From Sphingosinicella humi (GTDB lineage: Bacteria; Pseudomonadota; Alphaproteobacteria; Sphingomonadales; Sphingomonadaceae): a stretch of 64,000 nucleotides of DNA. Made by a program: the position numbers and the translations under genes. The stretch covers positions 1 to 64,000 of the forward strand of contig NZ_QFFF01000001.1 of assembly GCF_003129465.1 (NCBI RefSeq), given 5' to 3'. Of this stretch, positions 14,542-23,376 are shown piece by piece (position 1 is the stretch's first letter; each line of letters opens with the position of its first letter). The notes under the pieces are model-generated. The model was not told the origin of the DNA. It saw only the letters and a program-made list of their open reading frames with translations, and ran no database searches.

Positions 14542-14820
14542 TTGATACGATCCGAACTGGTCCAACAGCTGTGCCAAGATCACCCCGATCTCACCGTGAA
14601 GGAAATCGAGCGGGTAGTGAGTGCCTTCTTTGATTCGATCATCGCCCAACTGCAGAATGGCGGCCGCGTCGAGCTGAGGGGCTTCGGCGCCTTTTCGACG
14701 CGCGAGCGTGACGCGCGCAAGGGCCGCAACCCGCGGACGGGGGATGCCGTGGACGTCGCCGCCAAGCGCGTCCCCTATTTCAAACCCGGCAAGGAAATGC
14801 GCGAGCGCCTGAACGTCTGA
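14542..14820 (+). CDS. ihfB: Integration host factor subunit beta
   Basis: 92 aa with a TTG start at 14542, chosen because CAGGAGG lies eight bases upstream and the protein then begins with the family N-terminus (M)IRSELVQQL; the frame is open to 14437 but without support. The bacterial DNA-binding fold is complete: VVSAFFDSIIAQLQNGGRVE, ELRGFGAFS, and the beta arm with GRNPRTGD. IHF beta pairs with IHF alpha to bend DNA. Position after rpsA is conserved in proteobacteria. Confidence 0.93.
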   Translation: MIRSELVQQLCQDHPDLTVKEIERVVSAFFDSIIAQLQNGGRVELRGFGAFSTRERDARKGRNPRTGDAVDVAAKRVPYFKPGKEMRERLNV

Positions 14821-14880
14821 GGGCGCTCATCGCCGCCTGACCTTTGCGCCAGGGCCGACTAAGGCTATGCGGCCCACTGT

Positions 14881-14967
14881 GCGGACGTGGCGGAATCGGT
14901 AGACGCTGGAGACTTAAAATCTTCTGCCCTTCTGGGCGTGCGGGTTCGAGTCCCGCCGTCCGCACCA
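14881..14967 (+). tRNA. tRNA-Leu (TAA anticodon)
   Basis: Acceptor GCGGACG pairs with CGTCCGC before A-CCA (encoded). The anticodon loop CTTAAAA in GGAGA/TCTTC gives TAA. A long variable arm (GCCCTTCTGGGCG) is typical of tRNA-Leu, and the T arm is GGGTTCGAGTCCC. Ends 4 bp before the stop codon of the convergent PilZ gene. Confidence 0.97.
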
Positions 14968-14971
14968 GCGC

Positions 14972-15301
14972 TCAGGCGACTTCGGACGGCTCCGTCCTCA
15001 CCGCGATCCATTCGCAGCGGTCGAGACTGATCGGATTCAGGAACATGCCGCCCATCCGACCGCCGATCTGCCAACGCACCTGCGCTTGAACCTCGCCGAT
15101 CCCGGGGACGTCGAGGGCGACCGAACTGCCGATGGCGATCGGCTCGCAGCACTCGGCCATGAAGCCGCACTGCGACACATCACGGATGCGGACTTCGACG
15201 CTGTAGCAGGCCGTCGGACGAAGTTGGGCGATGGCCGACACCTTGGTCCGCCCGACCCGGCGCTCACGAAAGTGGCCAGGCATTTCCCGATCGGATTCCA
15301 T
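14972..15301 (-). CDS. PilZ domain protein (c-di-GMP binding)
   Basis: 109 aa, essentially a single PilZ domain. The arginine motif RERRVGRTK (about 12-20) and D-x-S-x-x-G as DVSQCGF (about 41-47) are the two c-di-GMP contact motifs. The barrel continues with VALDVPGIGEVQAQVRW and GMFLNP. Likely a cytosolic c-di-GMP receptor; its partner is not encoded nearby. Ends 4 bp from the tRNA-Leu 3' end, converging with it. Confidence 0.85.
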   Translation of the reverse strand: MESDREMPGHFRERRVGRTKVSAIAQLRPTACYSVEVRIRDVSQCGFMAECCEPIAIGSSVALDVPGIGEVQAQVRWQIGGRMGGMFLNPISLDRCEWIAVRTEPSEVA

Positions 15302-15423
15302 CCTTCCACCCCCACCAAGACCCCTGAGCTATCCACCCGCCATAAAGAATTCGTTAACGGGTAGGCACCGGCTCGCGCAAAAGCCCTAATAATCGTTCCG
15401 GCACTGGGCTATCGATCGGGCCG

Positions 15424-16887
15424 ATGGCGATTCGGTCACATAGGACACGCGCCCTTGTCGCCGGCGCCTTGCTCTGGATCGCGGGCTGCTCGGAACCGGA
15501 GACTGGCCCCATCGTGGTCAGCGCGATCGGCGGACCGCCGGAACTCGTCAATCCGAACCTGAAGCGACTGGATGCGGCCTCGGCCTTCCTGATCGAGGCG
15601 GTCGGCCAGGGGCTGGTCCAGTTCGACGCCACCGGCCAGGTTCAGCCAGCTCTGGCGCAGAGCTGGATCGTGTCGGACGATGGCCTGCGTTACACTTTTC
15701 GCCTCGCCCGCCTTCGCGGGCCCGACGGCGAGCCCATTACCGCCGAGCAGGTGACGGAGAGATTGCAGGCCGTGATGAGCCGGGCGAGCAGCAACGCGCT
15801 GAAGTCGCAGCTCGGCGTCATCGAAGACATCGAGGCGATGACCGATGATGTGCTCGAGATCAGCCTCAAATCGCCGCGCCCGAATTTTCTCCAGCTGCTT
15901 GCCCAGCCCGAAATGGGCATCCTGCTCGACGGGCAAGGCACGGGTCCGCTCCGCATAGCGGGGGCGGCGGACGGCGCGGTCCGGTTGGAACCGCCCGAAG
16001 GGGACGAAGACGACGGTGCGGCCGAACCGGAGGGGCCGCGGATCCTTCTCAGGGGCGAGCCGGCGGCTCTGGCCGTTGCCCGCTTCAGCCGCGGCCTTGC
16101 CGATCTCGTCATCGGCGGCACGGCGGGCAATCTGCCGATAGCGCGCGCAGCCGAGCCGGATGCGGCCGCGCTCCGCTTCGATCCGGTCGCCGGCTTGTTC
16201 GGCCTCATTTTCACGAGCGATGAGGGGTGGCTCGCCGCCCCGGAAGTCCGGCGGGCGCTCAGCATGGCCATCGACCGAACCGAACTGGTGACGGCGCTTG
16301 GCGTGCCGGAGCTTCAGCCCCGCACATCGCTGGTGCCTGACGGGATCGAGGATCTACCCCAGCCCGGCCAGCCCGCATGGGCGGCCGATCCATTGCCCAT
16401 GCGGCGGGAACAGGCGAGGCAGCTGGTCGAAACCGCCTTGGAAGGCGAGGAGCCCCCTCCCCTGCGCGTCGCGGTGCCGGAGGGGCCTGGTTATCGCCTG
16501 GTCTTCGCCCATCTGCGGCGCGACTGGCGCGCCATTGGCCTGCGGGTGGAGCGGGTCGCCGCGGGGGAGGCGGCGGACCTTCGTCTCATCGACCGCGTCG
16601 CTCCCGCCGCGCTCGCGGGCTGGTATCTGCGCCGCTTCACCTGCGACAGAAGCGCCATCTGCGACCCCGAGGCGGACCGACTCCTGGCAGCGGCGAGGAT
16701 CGAGATGTGGACGGCCGGCCGGCAAACGCTGATGGCGGCCGCCGACCGCCGCCTGACCGACGCCACGCCCTTCATTCCGATTACCGCGCCGGTGCGTTGG
16801 TCGCTGGTATCGCCGCGCCTCACCGGTTTCCAGCTCAACGCCTTCAGCCGGCATCTGCCGGAGACGCTGGTTGCACCGGCGCCCTAG
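15424..16887 (+). CDS. Peptide/solute ABC transporter substrate-binding lipoprotein (SBP_bac_5 type)
   Basis: 487 aa. The signal peptide ends LLWIAGCSEPE, with Cys21 or so as lipidation site. The pattern GGPPELVNPNLKRLD, LVQFDATGQVQPALAQSWIV, LRYTFRLARLRGPDGEPITA (typical SBP_5 opening) and later VRRALSMAIDRTELV supports the DppA/OppA family. No permease or ATPase genes are adjacent, so the partner transporter is elsewhere or the protein works alone. Ends 36 bp before the DUF4112 gene on the same strand. Confidence 0.8.
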   Translation: MAIRSHRTRALVAGALLWIAGCSEPETGPIVVSAIGGPPELVNPNLKRLDAASAFLIEAVGQGLVQFDATGQVQPALAQSWIVSDDGLRYTFRLARLRGPDGEPITAEQVTERLQAVMSRASSNALKSQLGVIEDIEAMTDDVLEISLKSPRPNFLQLLAQPEMGILLDGQGTGPLRIAGAADGAVRLEPPEGDEDDGAAEPEGPRILLRGEPAALAVARFSRGLADLVIGGTAGNLPIARAAEPDAAALRFDPVAGLFGLIFTSDEGWLAAPEVRRALSMAIDRTELVTALGVPELQPRTSLVPDGIEDLPQPGQPAWAADPLPMRREQARQLVETALEGEEPPPLRVAVPEGPGYRLVFAHLRRDWRAIGLRVERVAAGEAADLRLIDRVAPAALAGWYLRRFTCDRSAICDPEADRLLAAARIEMWTAGRQTLMAAADRRLTDATPFIPITAPVRWSLVSPRLTGFQLNAFSRHLPETLVAPAP

Positions 16888-16923
16888 ACGCCCCAATTGA
16901 GGCAGAGGAAAGGACACTCGCCC

Positions 16924-17364
16924 GTGCCGACGCCGCACAAACCGTTCGAAACCTTGGCCGATCAACTGCCGATCGGCCGCGATCCGGCATCGGTTCGCCG
17001 CCGGCTGGAGGCGATGGAGGCGGTGCTCGAACGCTTGTTCGTCGTCCCGGGGATCAACCGGCCGGTCGGCCTCGATTCCATCCTCGGACTCGTGCCGGTG
17101 GTGGGCGACATCGTCACCGCCTCCATGGGCGCTTGGCTCGTCTGGGAGGCGCGGAACCTTGGCATGTCCAAGTTCCAGCTGGCGCGCATGGCGGGCAACG
17201 TCGGCATCGACGCGGTGCTGGGCGCAGTGCCGATTGTCGGCGACCTGTTCGACTTCGCCTTCCGCTCGAACAGCCGGAACCTTCGCATCATCAAGCGCTA
17301 TCTCGACAAGCACCATCCCGGCACCATTATGGTGGAAGGGGAAGCGGTGGCGATCGATCGATAG
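16924..17364 (+). CDS. DUF4112 protein
   Basis: 146 aa from the GTG at 16924, preceded by GAGGAAAGGA; a TTG at 16897 is the alternative. Two internally repeated motifs, GLVPVVGDIVTASMGAW and GAVPIVGDLFDFAFRSN, are the family hallmark: two amphipathic/hydrophobic hairpins with G-x-V-P-[VI]-V-G-D. A membrane-associated role is likely but no biochemical function is known. Probably co-transcribed with the upstream substrate-binding protein gene. Confidence 0.85.
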   Translation: MPTPHKPFETLADQLPIGRDPASVRRRLEAMEAVLERLFVVPGINRPVGLDSILGLVPVVGDIVTASMGAWLVWEARNLGMSKFQLARMAGNVGIDAVLGAVPIVGDLFDFAFRSNSRNLRIIKRYLDKHHPGTIMVEGEAVAIDR

Positions 17365-17397
17365 GGCGATCGCCAACTCTCGGACTTCTCTTGAACC

Positions 17398-17952
17398 CTA
17401 GGCGGAGGCGCCCTCCGCGTCGGCGGGGATGCGGTCTTCATAATCCTGCTCGAACTGAGCGTTGCGGGCCCAGAAGGGGCGCGGCGGCCGCTGGGCGAGG
17501 ACATCCTCCAGCACATCCAGATGGAGGTGCCATCCGCCGGAGACGTTCACCATCATCGCCCGGCTCGGGAGGCGGCTGTGCGTGAGGGTGATCAGCGTCC
17601 CCTCCCCGCGCGGCTCCAGCGCCCAGGAGACCCGGTTCGGCGGCCCCTCCTCCTCGAACCAGTCGAAGACGAGGAGCCGTGGCGGTTCGACCGTGACGAT
17701 CTCGCCCTTCGACACCATGCCTTCATATTGGCGATATTTCTCGGGCACCTCCTCGTCGTCCGGCGCGAGCTCGGAGTTGCGGAAGATGAGCGTGACGGAG
17801 CCGCCCGGGCGCAGTTCCATCTCGCCGCCCGCGAACCATTTACGGCGAAGCTCGGACTGGGTGAGATAATCCCATACCCGCTCGATCGGCGCCGAAAGCA
17901 GCCGCTCGAAGCGGACTGCCCCCGACTCCATGACGATGCCATAGTCGCTCAT
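17398..17952 (-). CDS. SRPBCC/AHSA1-family protein
   Basis: 184 aa. The START-like helix-grip fold opens with VRFERLLSAPIERVWDYLTQ, then LRRKWFAGGEMELRPGG, LVFDWFEEEGPPNRVSWAL and TLITLTHSRL, all typical of the AHSA1 group. Such proteins bind hydrophobic ligands or act with partners. Encoded 4 bp overlapping (ATGA, 17949-17952) after an ArsR-type regulator; this two-gene arrangement is common, and the regulator likely controls the operon. Confidence 0.88.
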   Translation of the reverse strand: MSDYGIVMESGAVRFERLLSAPIERVWDYLTQSELRRKWFAGGEMELRPGGSVTLIFRNSELAPDDEEVPEKYRQYEGMVSKGEIVTVEPPRLLVFDWFEEEGPPNRVSWALEPRGEGTLITLTHSRLPSRAMMVNVSGGWHLHLDVLEDVLAQRPPRPFWARNAQFEQDYEDRIPADAEGASA

Positions 17953-18254
17953 TCCGTCTCCTCCCTGAGTGCCGTTTCCAGCGCGTCGAGGCGACCGCCC
18001 CAGAAGCCGCGGATGCGATCCAGCCAGGCATCGACGGCGGCGAGACCTTCGAGGTCCAGGCTGTAGATACGCCGTTGGCCGTCGACCTCCACCCGCACCA
18101 GCCCGGCCTCCCGCAGCGCCTTCAGATGCTGCGAAACAGCGGGCGCACTCAGCGGGAAGGCCTGGGCCAGATCGCCAGCGGCACGAGGGCCGCGGCTCAG
18201 CAGCTCGATCATCCGGCGGCGATTGGGCTCGGCAAGGGCGGCGAACAGGTCCAT
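17949..18254 (-). CDS. ArsR-family transcriptional repressor
   Basis: 101 aa winged-helix protein: FAALAEPNRRRMIELLSRG, DLAQAFPLSAPAVSQHLKAL (recognition helix), EAGLVRVEVDGQRRIYSL (wing). No metal-binding CxC motif, so not a classical metal sensor; this subgroup is usually paired with AHSA1 proteins. Translationally coupled to the downstream SRPBCC gene. A 16-bp perfect palindrome lies 18 bp upstream of its start and is a good autoregulatory operator. Confidence 0.9.
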   Translation of the reverse strand: MDLFAALAEPNRRRMIELLSRGPRAAGDLAQAFPLSAPAVSQHLKALREAGLVRVEVDGQRRIYSLDLEGLAAVDAWLDRIRGFWGGRLDALETALREETE

Positions 18255-18272
18255 GCGCCTCTTATTACGCCA

Positions 18273-18288
18273 TGACTTAATTAAGTCA
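18273..18288. promoter_or_regulatory. ArsR-type operator palindrome
   Basis: TGACTTAATTAAGTCA is a perfect 16-bp palindrome directly upstream of the ArsR-SRPBCC operon (start codon at 18254). AT-rich composition stands out in this GC-rich sequence. Consistent with a dimeric winged-helix repressor site overlapping the promoter. Confidence 0.7.
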
Positions 18289-18329
18289 ACGACGAACTAA
18301 GCAACACCCTCACGAAGGGCAAGCCGGTC

Positions 18330-20441
18330 CTACTTCTCGCCCTCCACCAGCACCCGGTTGAGGAACGCCGTCAGCAAAGCGGCGCGCTTGGCGTCTTCGG
18401 CATGATCGGCGCCCACCGAGTGGCCGCCTTCCATATATTCGTGGAAGTAGACCGGGTTGCCATATTCCTCGAGCCGCGCGGCCATCTTGCGGGCGTGGCC
18501 CGGATGGACGCGGTCGTCGAGGGTCGAGGAGTAGAAGAACACCGGCGGGTAACCCACGCCCTTCTCGATATTCTGATAGGGCGAATATTTCGAGATGAAG
18601 GCCCACTGCTCGGGATTGTCCGGATCGCCATATTCGCCGACCCACGACGCCCCGGCGAGCAGCTTGTGGTAGCGTTTCATGTCGCCGAGCGGCGAGCCGG
18701 AGATGACCGCGCCATAGAGGTCCGGCCGCTGGTTCACCGCCGCGCCGACCAGCACGCCGCCGTTCGAGCGCCCGGAAATGGCGATCTTGCCCTTAGGGCT
18801 GACGCCGGTGCTGACGAGATGTTCGGCGACGGCGTGAAGGTCGTCGAAGCTCCTCTGCCTGTTCTCGAGCAGCGCCGCCTCGTGCCAGCGCGGTCCATAT
18901 TCGCCGCCGCCCCGGATGTTGGCGAGCACATAGGCATTGCCTTCCTCAACCCAGAACAAGCCGAGCGGCCCGGCGCGGTAGGGTTGCTGGGTGAGATAGG
19001 TCGGCGTCTGCGCGGCGCGGAAGCCGCCATAGGCGTGGATCAGCGCCGGCACCGCCCCGTCCACGCCCTTCTTGCGGACCAGGAAATAAGGAATGCGCGT
19101 ACCGTCCTTCGACGTTGCGAAGCGCTGCTCCACCGTGAACTGGCTGGCGTCGAACTTGGCCGGCAGCGCCTGCACGACCCGCGGCGTGGCCCCTGCCTTG
19201 ACCGCGTAGAGCGCGGGCGGGTTCAGCATGCCCTCGACCGTCGCGAAGGCGAGATCAGCTTCGCCGGCCGCGTCGAGCAGGTGCACAGTCATGTTGGGCT
19301 CGAGCGAGACGGGGGCTCGGTTCCACGATCCGTCTTCGCCAAGCGTCAGGGCAAAGAGCTTGCCGGACACGTCGTCCAGCGCCTTCACCCACAGCACATT
19401 GTCGGAAGCCGCGACCTCCTCGATCGCCTGGCTCTCGCTCGGCGCCATGACCAGCTCGGGCGCGGCCGGGCGTCCGGCGGCGATGTCGGCGAGCGAATAC
19501 GCGACGATGGCGCCGGCGGGCAGCGTCTCGCTGCCTGCCGTCAGCGGCGAGTTGAGGCTGGCGATCAGCCGCCCGTCGAAGACGTCGCGAAAGTCGGCGT
19601 CCTCGGGCAGCGGCGTCTGGATGAGCTTGCCCGGCCCCTGGTAGAGCCACAGCTCGCCGGTCCAGAAGGTCTCGCCCTTGTTGAGGAAGGTCCAGCGCTT
19701 GTCGTCGCCCATCACCGAGAATGGCGAGACGCTGACATCGGTCTTGGCGCCTTCCATCACCGTCACAGCCTCGCTCAGCGGCGTGCCGCGCTTCCAGAGC
19801 TTGGCGATGCGGCCGTAACCGGAGGTGGTGAGACTCTCCGGACCATAGTCGGTGACGACGAGCAGGCTGTTCTCATCCACCCAGTCGACATTGGTCTTCG
19901 CCTCCGGGATCGTGAAGCCGCCGTCCACGAACTGGCCGGTGGTGATGTCGAACTCGCGCACCACGTCCGCGTCGGTGCCGCCGGGACTCAGCGAGACGAG
20001 GCAGCGCGTATAATCGGGCGCGAGGCAGTCGGCGCCGTGCCAGACCCAGCTCTTGCCCTCCTTCTTGCCGAGCGCGTCGACGTCGATCAGCACCCGCCAT
20101 TCGGGCTTGCCCCCGACATAGGTATCGAGCGAAGCGATCCGCCACAGCCCGCGCGGATTCTTCGCGTCGCGCCAGAGATTGGTGACCCTGTCGCCGAGCA
20201 CGTCTTCCGGGGCCGCGATCTGCTGCTCGTCGTCGAGGATGGCCTTCGCCCGCTGGCGATAATCCTCGTAGCGCGGCATCTTGGCGAGGACCCCTTCGGT
20301 CTCGGCGTTCCACTCCTTCACCTGGGTCAGCGCCCGCTCCCCCTGTATCTCCTCGAGCCAGAGATAGGGATCCTCGGCCGCAGGCGGCGTGGCTGCGACG
20401 GTGACAAGCAGGGCGGCAACGGACAGGATGGGACGATACAA
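18330..20441 (-). CDS. Prolyl oligopeptidase family serine peptidase (S9)
   Basis: 703 aa with an N-terminal signal peptide (MYRPILSVAALLVTVAATPPA), so exported. The mature protein starts DPYLWLEEIQGERAL, the usual opening of this S9A-like group. A beta-propeller region follows (about 60-440). The alpha/beta hydrolase C-domain has nucleophile Ser in GRSNGG, Asp in STLDDRVHPGH and His in GGHSVG. It cleaves short proline-containing peptides, probably in the periplasm. Divergent from the SCP2 gene. Confidence 0.92.
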   Translation of the reverse strand: MYRPILSVAALLVTVAATPPAAEDPYLWLEEIQGERALTQVKEWNAETEGVLAKMPRYEDYRQRAKAILDDEQQIAAPEDVLGDRVTNLWRDAKNPRGLWRIASLDTYVGGKPEWRVLIDVDALGKKEGKSWVWHGADCLAPDYTRCLVSLSPGGTDADVVREFDITTGQFVDGGFTIPEAKTNVDWVDENSLLVVTDYGPESLTTSGYGRIAKLWKRGTPLSEAVTVMEGAKTDVSVSPFSVMGDDKRWTFLNKGETFWTGELWLYQGPGKLIQTPLPEDADFRDVFDGRLIASLNSPLTAGSETLPAGAIVAYSLADIAAGRPAAPELVMAPSESQAIEEVAASDNVLWVKALDDVSGKLFALTLGEDGSWNRAPVSLEPNMTVHLLDAAGEADLAFATVEGMLNPPALYAVKAGATPRVVQALPAKFDASQFTVEQRFATSKDGTRIPYFLVRKKGVDGAVPALIHAYGGFRAAQTPTYLTQQPYRAGPLGLFWVEEGNAYVLANIRGGGEYGPRWHEAALLENRQRSFDDLHAVAEHLVSTGVSPKGKIAISGRSNGGVLVGAAVNQRPDLYGAVISGSPLGDMKRYHKLLAGASWVGEYGDPDNPEQWAFISKYSPYQNIEKGVGYPPVFFYSSTLDDRVHPGHARKMAARLEEYGNPVYFHEYMEGGHSVGADHAEDAKRAALLTAFLNRVLVEGEK

Positions 20442-20551
20442 GGCGGATCTCCGATGTTTCGGTGCCGCGGAAAGCTAAAGGGTGGCGACGCGGCTGTCAC
20501 TACCGGGGAACACGCAGCATCCGCCCCTTTGGCAAGCAATCTTGACTTGAC

Positions 20552-20563
20552 GTTTACGTAAAC
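20552..20563. promoter_or_regulatory. GTTTACGTAAAC palindrome upstream of the SCP2/SCOT genes
   Basis: A perfect 12-bp palindrome within TTGACGTTTACGTAAACT, about 37 bp before the SCP2 start. It resembles, from memory, sites of MerR-type regulators (LiuR group) that control branched-chain amino acid and acyl-CoA breakdown. The downstream CoA-transferase genes would fit such control. Confidence 0.45.
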
Positions 20564-20599
20564 TAGAGAGGCTGAAAAGCCAGAAACAGGAGCCTTTGC

Positions 20600-20902
20600 A
20601 TGACCAAGACCGACCTCGTCGCCAAGATGGGCGAGCACAACGCCTTCGTTCCCGGCAAGCGCATCAAGCTCGACTTCGGCGGCAGCGAGGGCGCGATCAT
20701 GCTTGACGGCGTCGCCAATGCGGTGACGGAGGAAGACGGCGCGGCCGACACCACCATCAAGATCAGCTGGGCCGATTGGGAAGCGCTCACCAAGGGCCAG
20801 CTCGACGCCATGACCGCCTTCATGCAGGGCAAGCTCAAGGTAGAAGGCGACATGTCCAACGCCATGCAGCTCCAGGGCGTGCTGACGAAGCTGAAGGCGT
20901 AA
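20600..20902 (+). CDS. SCP2 sterol-binding domain protein
   Basis: 100 aa, a single SCP2 fold: IKLDFGGSEGAIMLDG, then DTTIKISWADWEALTKGQLDAM, then FMQGKLKVEGDM-NAMQLQGVL. This family binds lipid/acyl chains in a hydrophobic tunnel. Start preceded by AGGAGC. Its place before the CoA-transferase genes and after a GTTTACGTAAAC palindrome suggests a role in acyl-CoA or lipid catabolism; that is inference. Confidence 0.92.
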   Translation: MTKTDLVAKMGEHNAFVPGKRIKLDFGGSEGAIMLDGVANAVTEEDGAADTTIKISWADWEALTKGQLDAMTAFMQGKLKVEGDMSNAMQLQGVLTKLKA

Positions 20903-20910
20903 GCGCTACC

Positions 20911-20994
20911 GTCATTGCGAGCGGAGCGAAGCAATCCAGTGCGGCGGTTCGGCTAGCACTGGATTGCTTCGTCGCATCCGCTCCTCGCAATGAC
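20911..20994. repeat. GTCATTGCGAG inverted repeat unit (84 bp)
   Basis: GTCATTGCGAGCGGAGCGAA at the left faces GCTCCTCGCAATGAC at the right, and CAATCCAGT faces ACTGGATTG, so the whole unit can fold as a hairpin. Related full units at 23294-23367 and 39178-39253, half units at 8739-8775 and 52881-52914. Confidence 0.9.
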
Positions 20995-21088
20995 GAACAG
21001 CGGCAAAGTTGAAACCTCATTCAGGTTCGCTTGACCCGCACCGGTCCGGGCCGTTATGCGCGGCCCGAGACCAAGGGAGGCGCGGTTC

Positions 21089-21796
21089 ATGCAGAAAATC
21101 TATCCGGATGCCGATGGGGCGCTCGAAGGGCTGCTGTTCGACGGCATGACCATTTGCGCCGGGGGCTTCGGCCTTTGCGGCATTCCGGAGCGGCTGATCG
21201 ACGCCATCCAGAAGAGCGGCGTCAAGGACCTTACCATCGCCTCCAACAATGCCGGCATCGACAATGAGGGCCTCGGCAAGCTGCTCCGCTCCCGCCAGGT
21301 GAAGAAGATGATCTCCTCCTACGTCGGCGAGAACAAGGAGTTCGAGCGCCAATATCTGGCGGGCGAGCTGGAGGTGGAATTCTGCCCCCAGGGGACGCTC
21401 GCCGAGCGCTGCCGGGCCGGCGGCGCGGGCATCCCGGGCTTCTACACCAAGACCGGCGTCGGCACGATCGTCGCCGAGGGCAAGGAGCATAAGGAGTTCG
21501 ACGGGGAGACCTACATCCTCGAACGCGGCATCCGCGCCGACCTTTCGATTGTGAAGGGCTGGAAGGCCGACGAGATGGGCAACCTCGTCTTCCGCAAGAC
21601 CGCCCGCAACTTCAACCAGCCGATGGCCACCGCCGGCAAGATCTGCGTCGCCGAGGTGGAGGAGATCGTACCAGTCGGGAGCCTCGATCCGGACTGCATC
21701 CACCTGCCGAGCATCTATGTGAAGCGCCTCGTTCTCGGTGCGCCCTACGACAAGAAAATCGAGTTCCGGACCGTTCGTGAAAGGGAGGCCGCCTGA
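21089..21796 (+). CDS. scoA: Succinyl-CoA:3-ketoacid CoA-transferase subunit A
   Basis: 235 aa from the ATG at 21089, preceded by GGGAGG; earlier in-frame starts lack support. [20 protein letters not shown] is the CoA-binding opening, then [14 protein letters not shown] and [19 protein letters not shown], typical for subunit A. With subunit B it moves CoA from succinyl-CoA to acetoacetate, allowing ketone bodies or leucine-derived acetoacetate to enter the TCA cycle. Stop overlaps the scoB start. Confidence 0.95.
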   Translation: MQKIYPDADGALEGLLFDGMTICAGGFGLCGIPERLIDAIQKSGVKDLTIASNNAGIDNEGLGKLLRSRQVKKMISSYVGENKEFERQYLAGELEVEFCPQGTLAERCRAGGAGIPGFYTKTGVGTIVAEGKEHKEFDGETYILERGIRADLSIVKGWKADEMGNLVFRKTARNFNQPMATAGKICVAEVEEIVPVGSLDPDCIHLPSIYVKRLVLGAPYDKKIEFRTVREREAA

Positions 21797-22431
21797 TGCC
21801 CTGGGATCGCAATCAGATGGCCGCGCGGGCGGCGAAGGAGCTTCGCGACGGCTATTACGTCAATCTCGGCATCGGGATTCCGACGCTCGTCGCCAACAAC
21901 ATCCCGGAGGGGATGACGGTGACGCTCCAGTCCGAGAACGGGATGCTGGGCATCGGCCCCTTCCCCTACGACGACGAGGTCGATCCCGATCTCATCAACG
22001 CCGGCAAGCAGACGGTGAGCGAGCTGCCGCAGACGGCCTATTTCGGGTCCGAGCAGAGCTTCGCCATGATCCGCGGCGGGCATATCGATCTCGCCGTGCT
22101 CGGCGCGATGGAGGTGGCCGAGAATGGCGACATCGCCAACTGGATGATCCCGGGCAAGATGATCAAGGGCATGGGCGGCGCGATGGACCTCGTCGCCGGC
22201 GTCAAGAAGATCATCGTCGTCATGGAACATACGTCCAAGAACGGCGATCCCAAGTTCATCCCGGAATGCACCCTGCCGCTCACCGGCCAGAATGTCGTCG
22301 ACATGATCGTCACCGACCTCTGCGTCTTCCAGCGGCCGGACCATGACAGCCCCTTCAGGCTGATCGAGCTGGCGCCGGACGTGACCGTCGAGGAAGTGGC
22401 GGCGAAGACGACCGCGCGCTACGAGCCGTAG
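21796..22431 (+). CDS. scoB: Succinyl-CoA:3-ketoacid CoA-transferase subunit B
   Basis: 211 aa. Catalytic glutamate Glu47 lies in [25 protein letters not shown] and [15 protein letters not shown] are further signatures. Start ATG overlaps the scoA TGA by one base (TGATG), so subunits are translationally coupled. Complete length for the bacterial two-subunit enzyme. Confidence 0.95.
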   Translation: MPWDRNQMAARAAKELRDGYYVNLGIGIPTLVANNIPEGMTVTLQSENGMLGIGPFPYDDEVDPDLINAGKQTVSELPQTAYFGSEQSFAMIRGGHIDLAVLGAMEVAENGDIANWMIPGKMIKGMGGAMDLVAGVKKIIVVMEHTSKNGDPKFIPECTLPLTGQNVVDMIVTDLCVFQRPDHDSPFRLIELAPDVTVEEVAAKTTARYEP

Positions 22432-22472
22432 ACGTTTCGTTCGTCGGGGGCGAACGCTAATGTGGGGTGTTG

Positions 22473-23291
22473 ATGATGAAGCGAGCCATCGTAGCGACCG
22501 CGGCCTTTCTGGCCTTTACCGGGATGCAGGCCCCTCCGGCCGAAAAGCCTCCCCTCTCCCTCTGGCGCCTCGATTGCGGCACGCTCGACATCGATGACCT
22601 CGGCGTCTTTTCCGACACCGGCCTCTATTCGGGTCAGAAGAAGACCCTGGTGGCGAGCTGCTACCTGATCCGCAACGGCGACCGCCTGCTGCTGTGGGAT
22701 ACAGGCGTGGACGGCGCGCTGGCGGGCAAGCCGAAGGACGCGGAAGGCACCTTCCTCAAGGAAAAGCTGGTCACGCAGCTCGAACGGATCGGGGTGAGCC
22801 CGGCGGATGTGACTTATGTGGGCATCAGCCACTATCATTTTGACCACACCGGCCAGGTGGCGGATTTCCCCAATGCCACCCTACTCACCGGCAAGGGCGA
22901 CTGGGACGTCATCAATGTCTGGCCGCCCGCGAAGGAGCGCTTCGCCCATTGGCTGAGCGGCGGCGGCAAGGTCGAGCCGCTCGAACGCGACAAGGACGTG
23001 TTCGGCGACGGCCGCGTCACGATTCTGCAGATGCCCGGCCATACCGAAGGGCATCAGGTCCTGCTCGTCCACCTCGCCAGCGGCCCCGTGCTGATCTCGG
23101 GCGACCAGTATCACTTCACCGAGAATCGCGAGGTGGGCGGCGTCCCCAGCTTCAACGTCGATCGCGCCGACACCCTTGCCTCGCACGATCGCTTTGAAAA
23201 GCTGGCGAAGAATGTCGGTGCCAAGGTCATCATCCAGCACGAGCCGGACGACATCGCCAAGCTCCCGGCCTTTCCCGAGGCGGCGCGGTGA
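22473..23291 (+). CDS. Exported metallo-beta-lactamase-fold hydrolase, N-acyl homoserine lactonase-like
   Basis: 272 aa with a signal peptide (KRAIVATAAFLAFTGMQA). The zinc site is complete: SHYHFDH, PGHTEGH, SGDQYH and late IIQHEP. LWRLDCGTLDI at the start of the mature part and the ASCYLIRNGDRLLLWDTG strand are typical of AHL-lactonase-like enzymes. Because it is exported, a lactone or other ester in the periplasm is a likely substrate; specificity cannot be read from sequence. Starts at 22473 or 22476 are equivalent. Confidence 0.82.
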   Translation: MMKRAIVATAAFLAFTGMQAPPAEKPPLSLWRLDCGTLDIDDLGVFSDTGLYSGQKKTLVASCYLIRNGDRLLLWDTGVDGALAGKPKDAEGTFLKEKLVTQLERIGVSPADVTYVGISHYHFDHTGQVADFPNATLLTGKGDWDVINVWPPAKERFAHWLSGGGKVEPLERDKDVFGDGRVTILQMPGHTEGHQVLLVHLASGPVLISGDQYHFTENREVGGVPSFNVDRADTLASHDRFEKLAKNVGAKVIIQHEPDDIAKLPAFPEAAR

Positions 23292-23293
23292 AC

Positions 23294-23367
23294 GTCATTG
23301 CGAGCGTAGCGAAGCAATCCAGGCCGGCGCCGATGGATTGCCGCGTCGCTGCGCTCCTCGCAATGAC
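23294..23367. repeat. GTCATTGCGAG inverted repeat unit (74 bp)
   Basis: GTCATTGCGAGCGTAGCGAA and the facing GCGCTCCTCGCAATGAC with inner CAATCCA/TGGATTG. It fills the gap between the lactonase-like gene stop and the oxidoreductase start. Confidence 0.9.
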
Positions 23368-23376
23368 AGGGAGGCC

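Noticed and set aside
18402-20561. 719-codon frame opposite the S9 peptidase
   Set aside because: Antisense shadow of a clear peptidase gene; no domain-like sequence.
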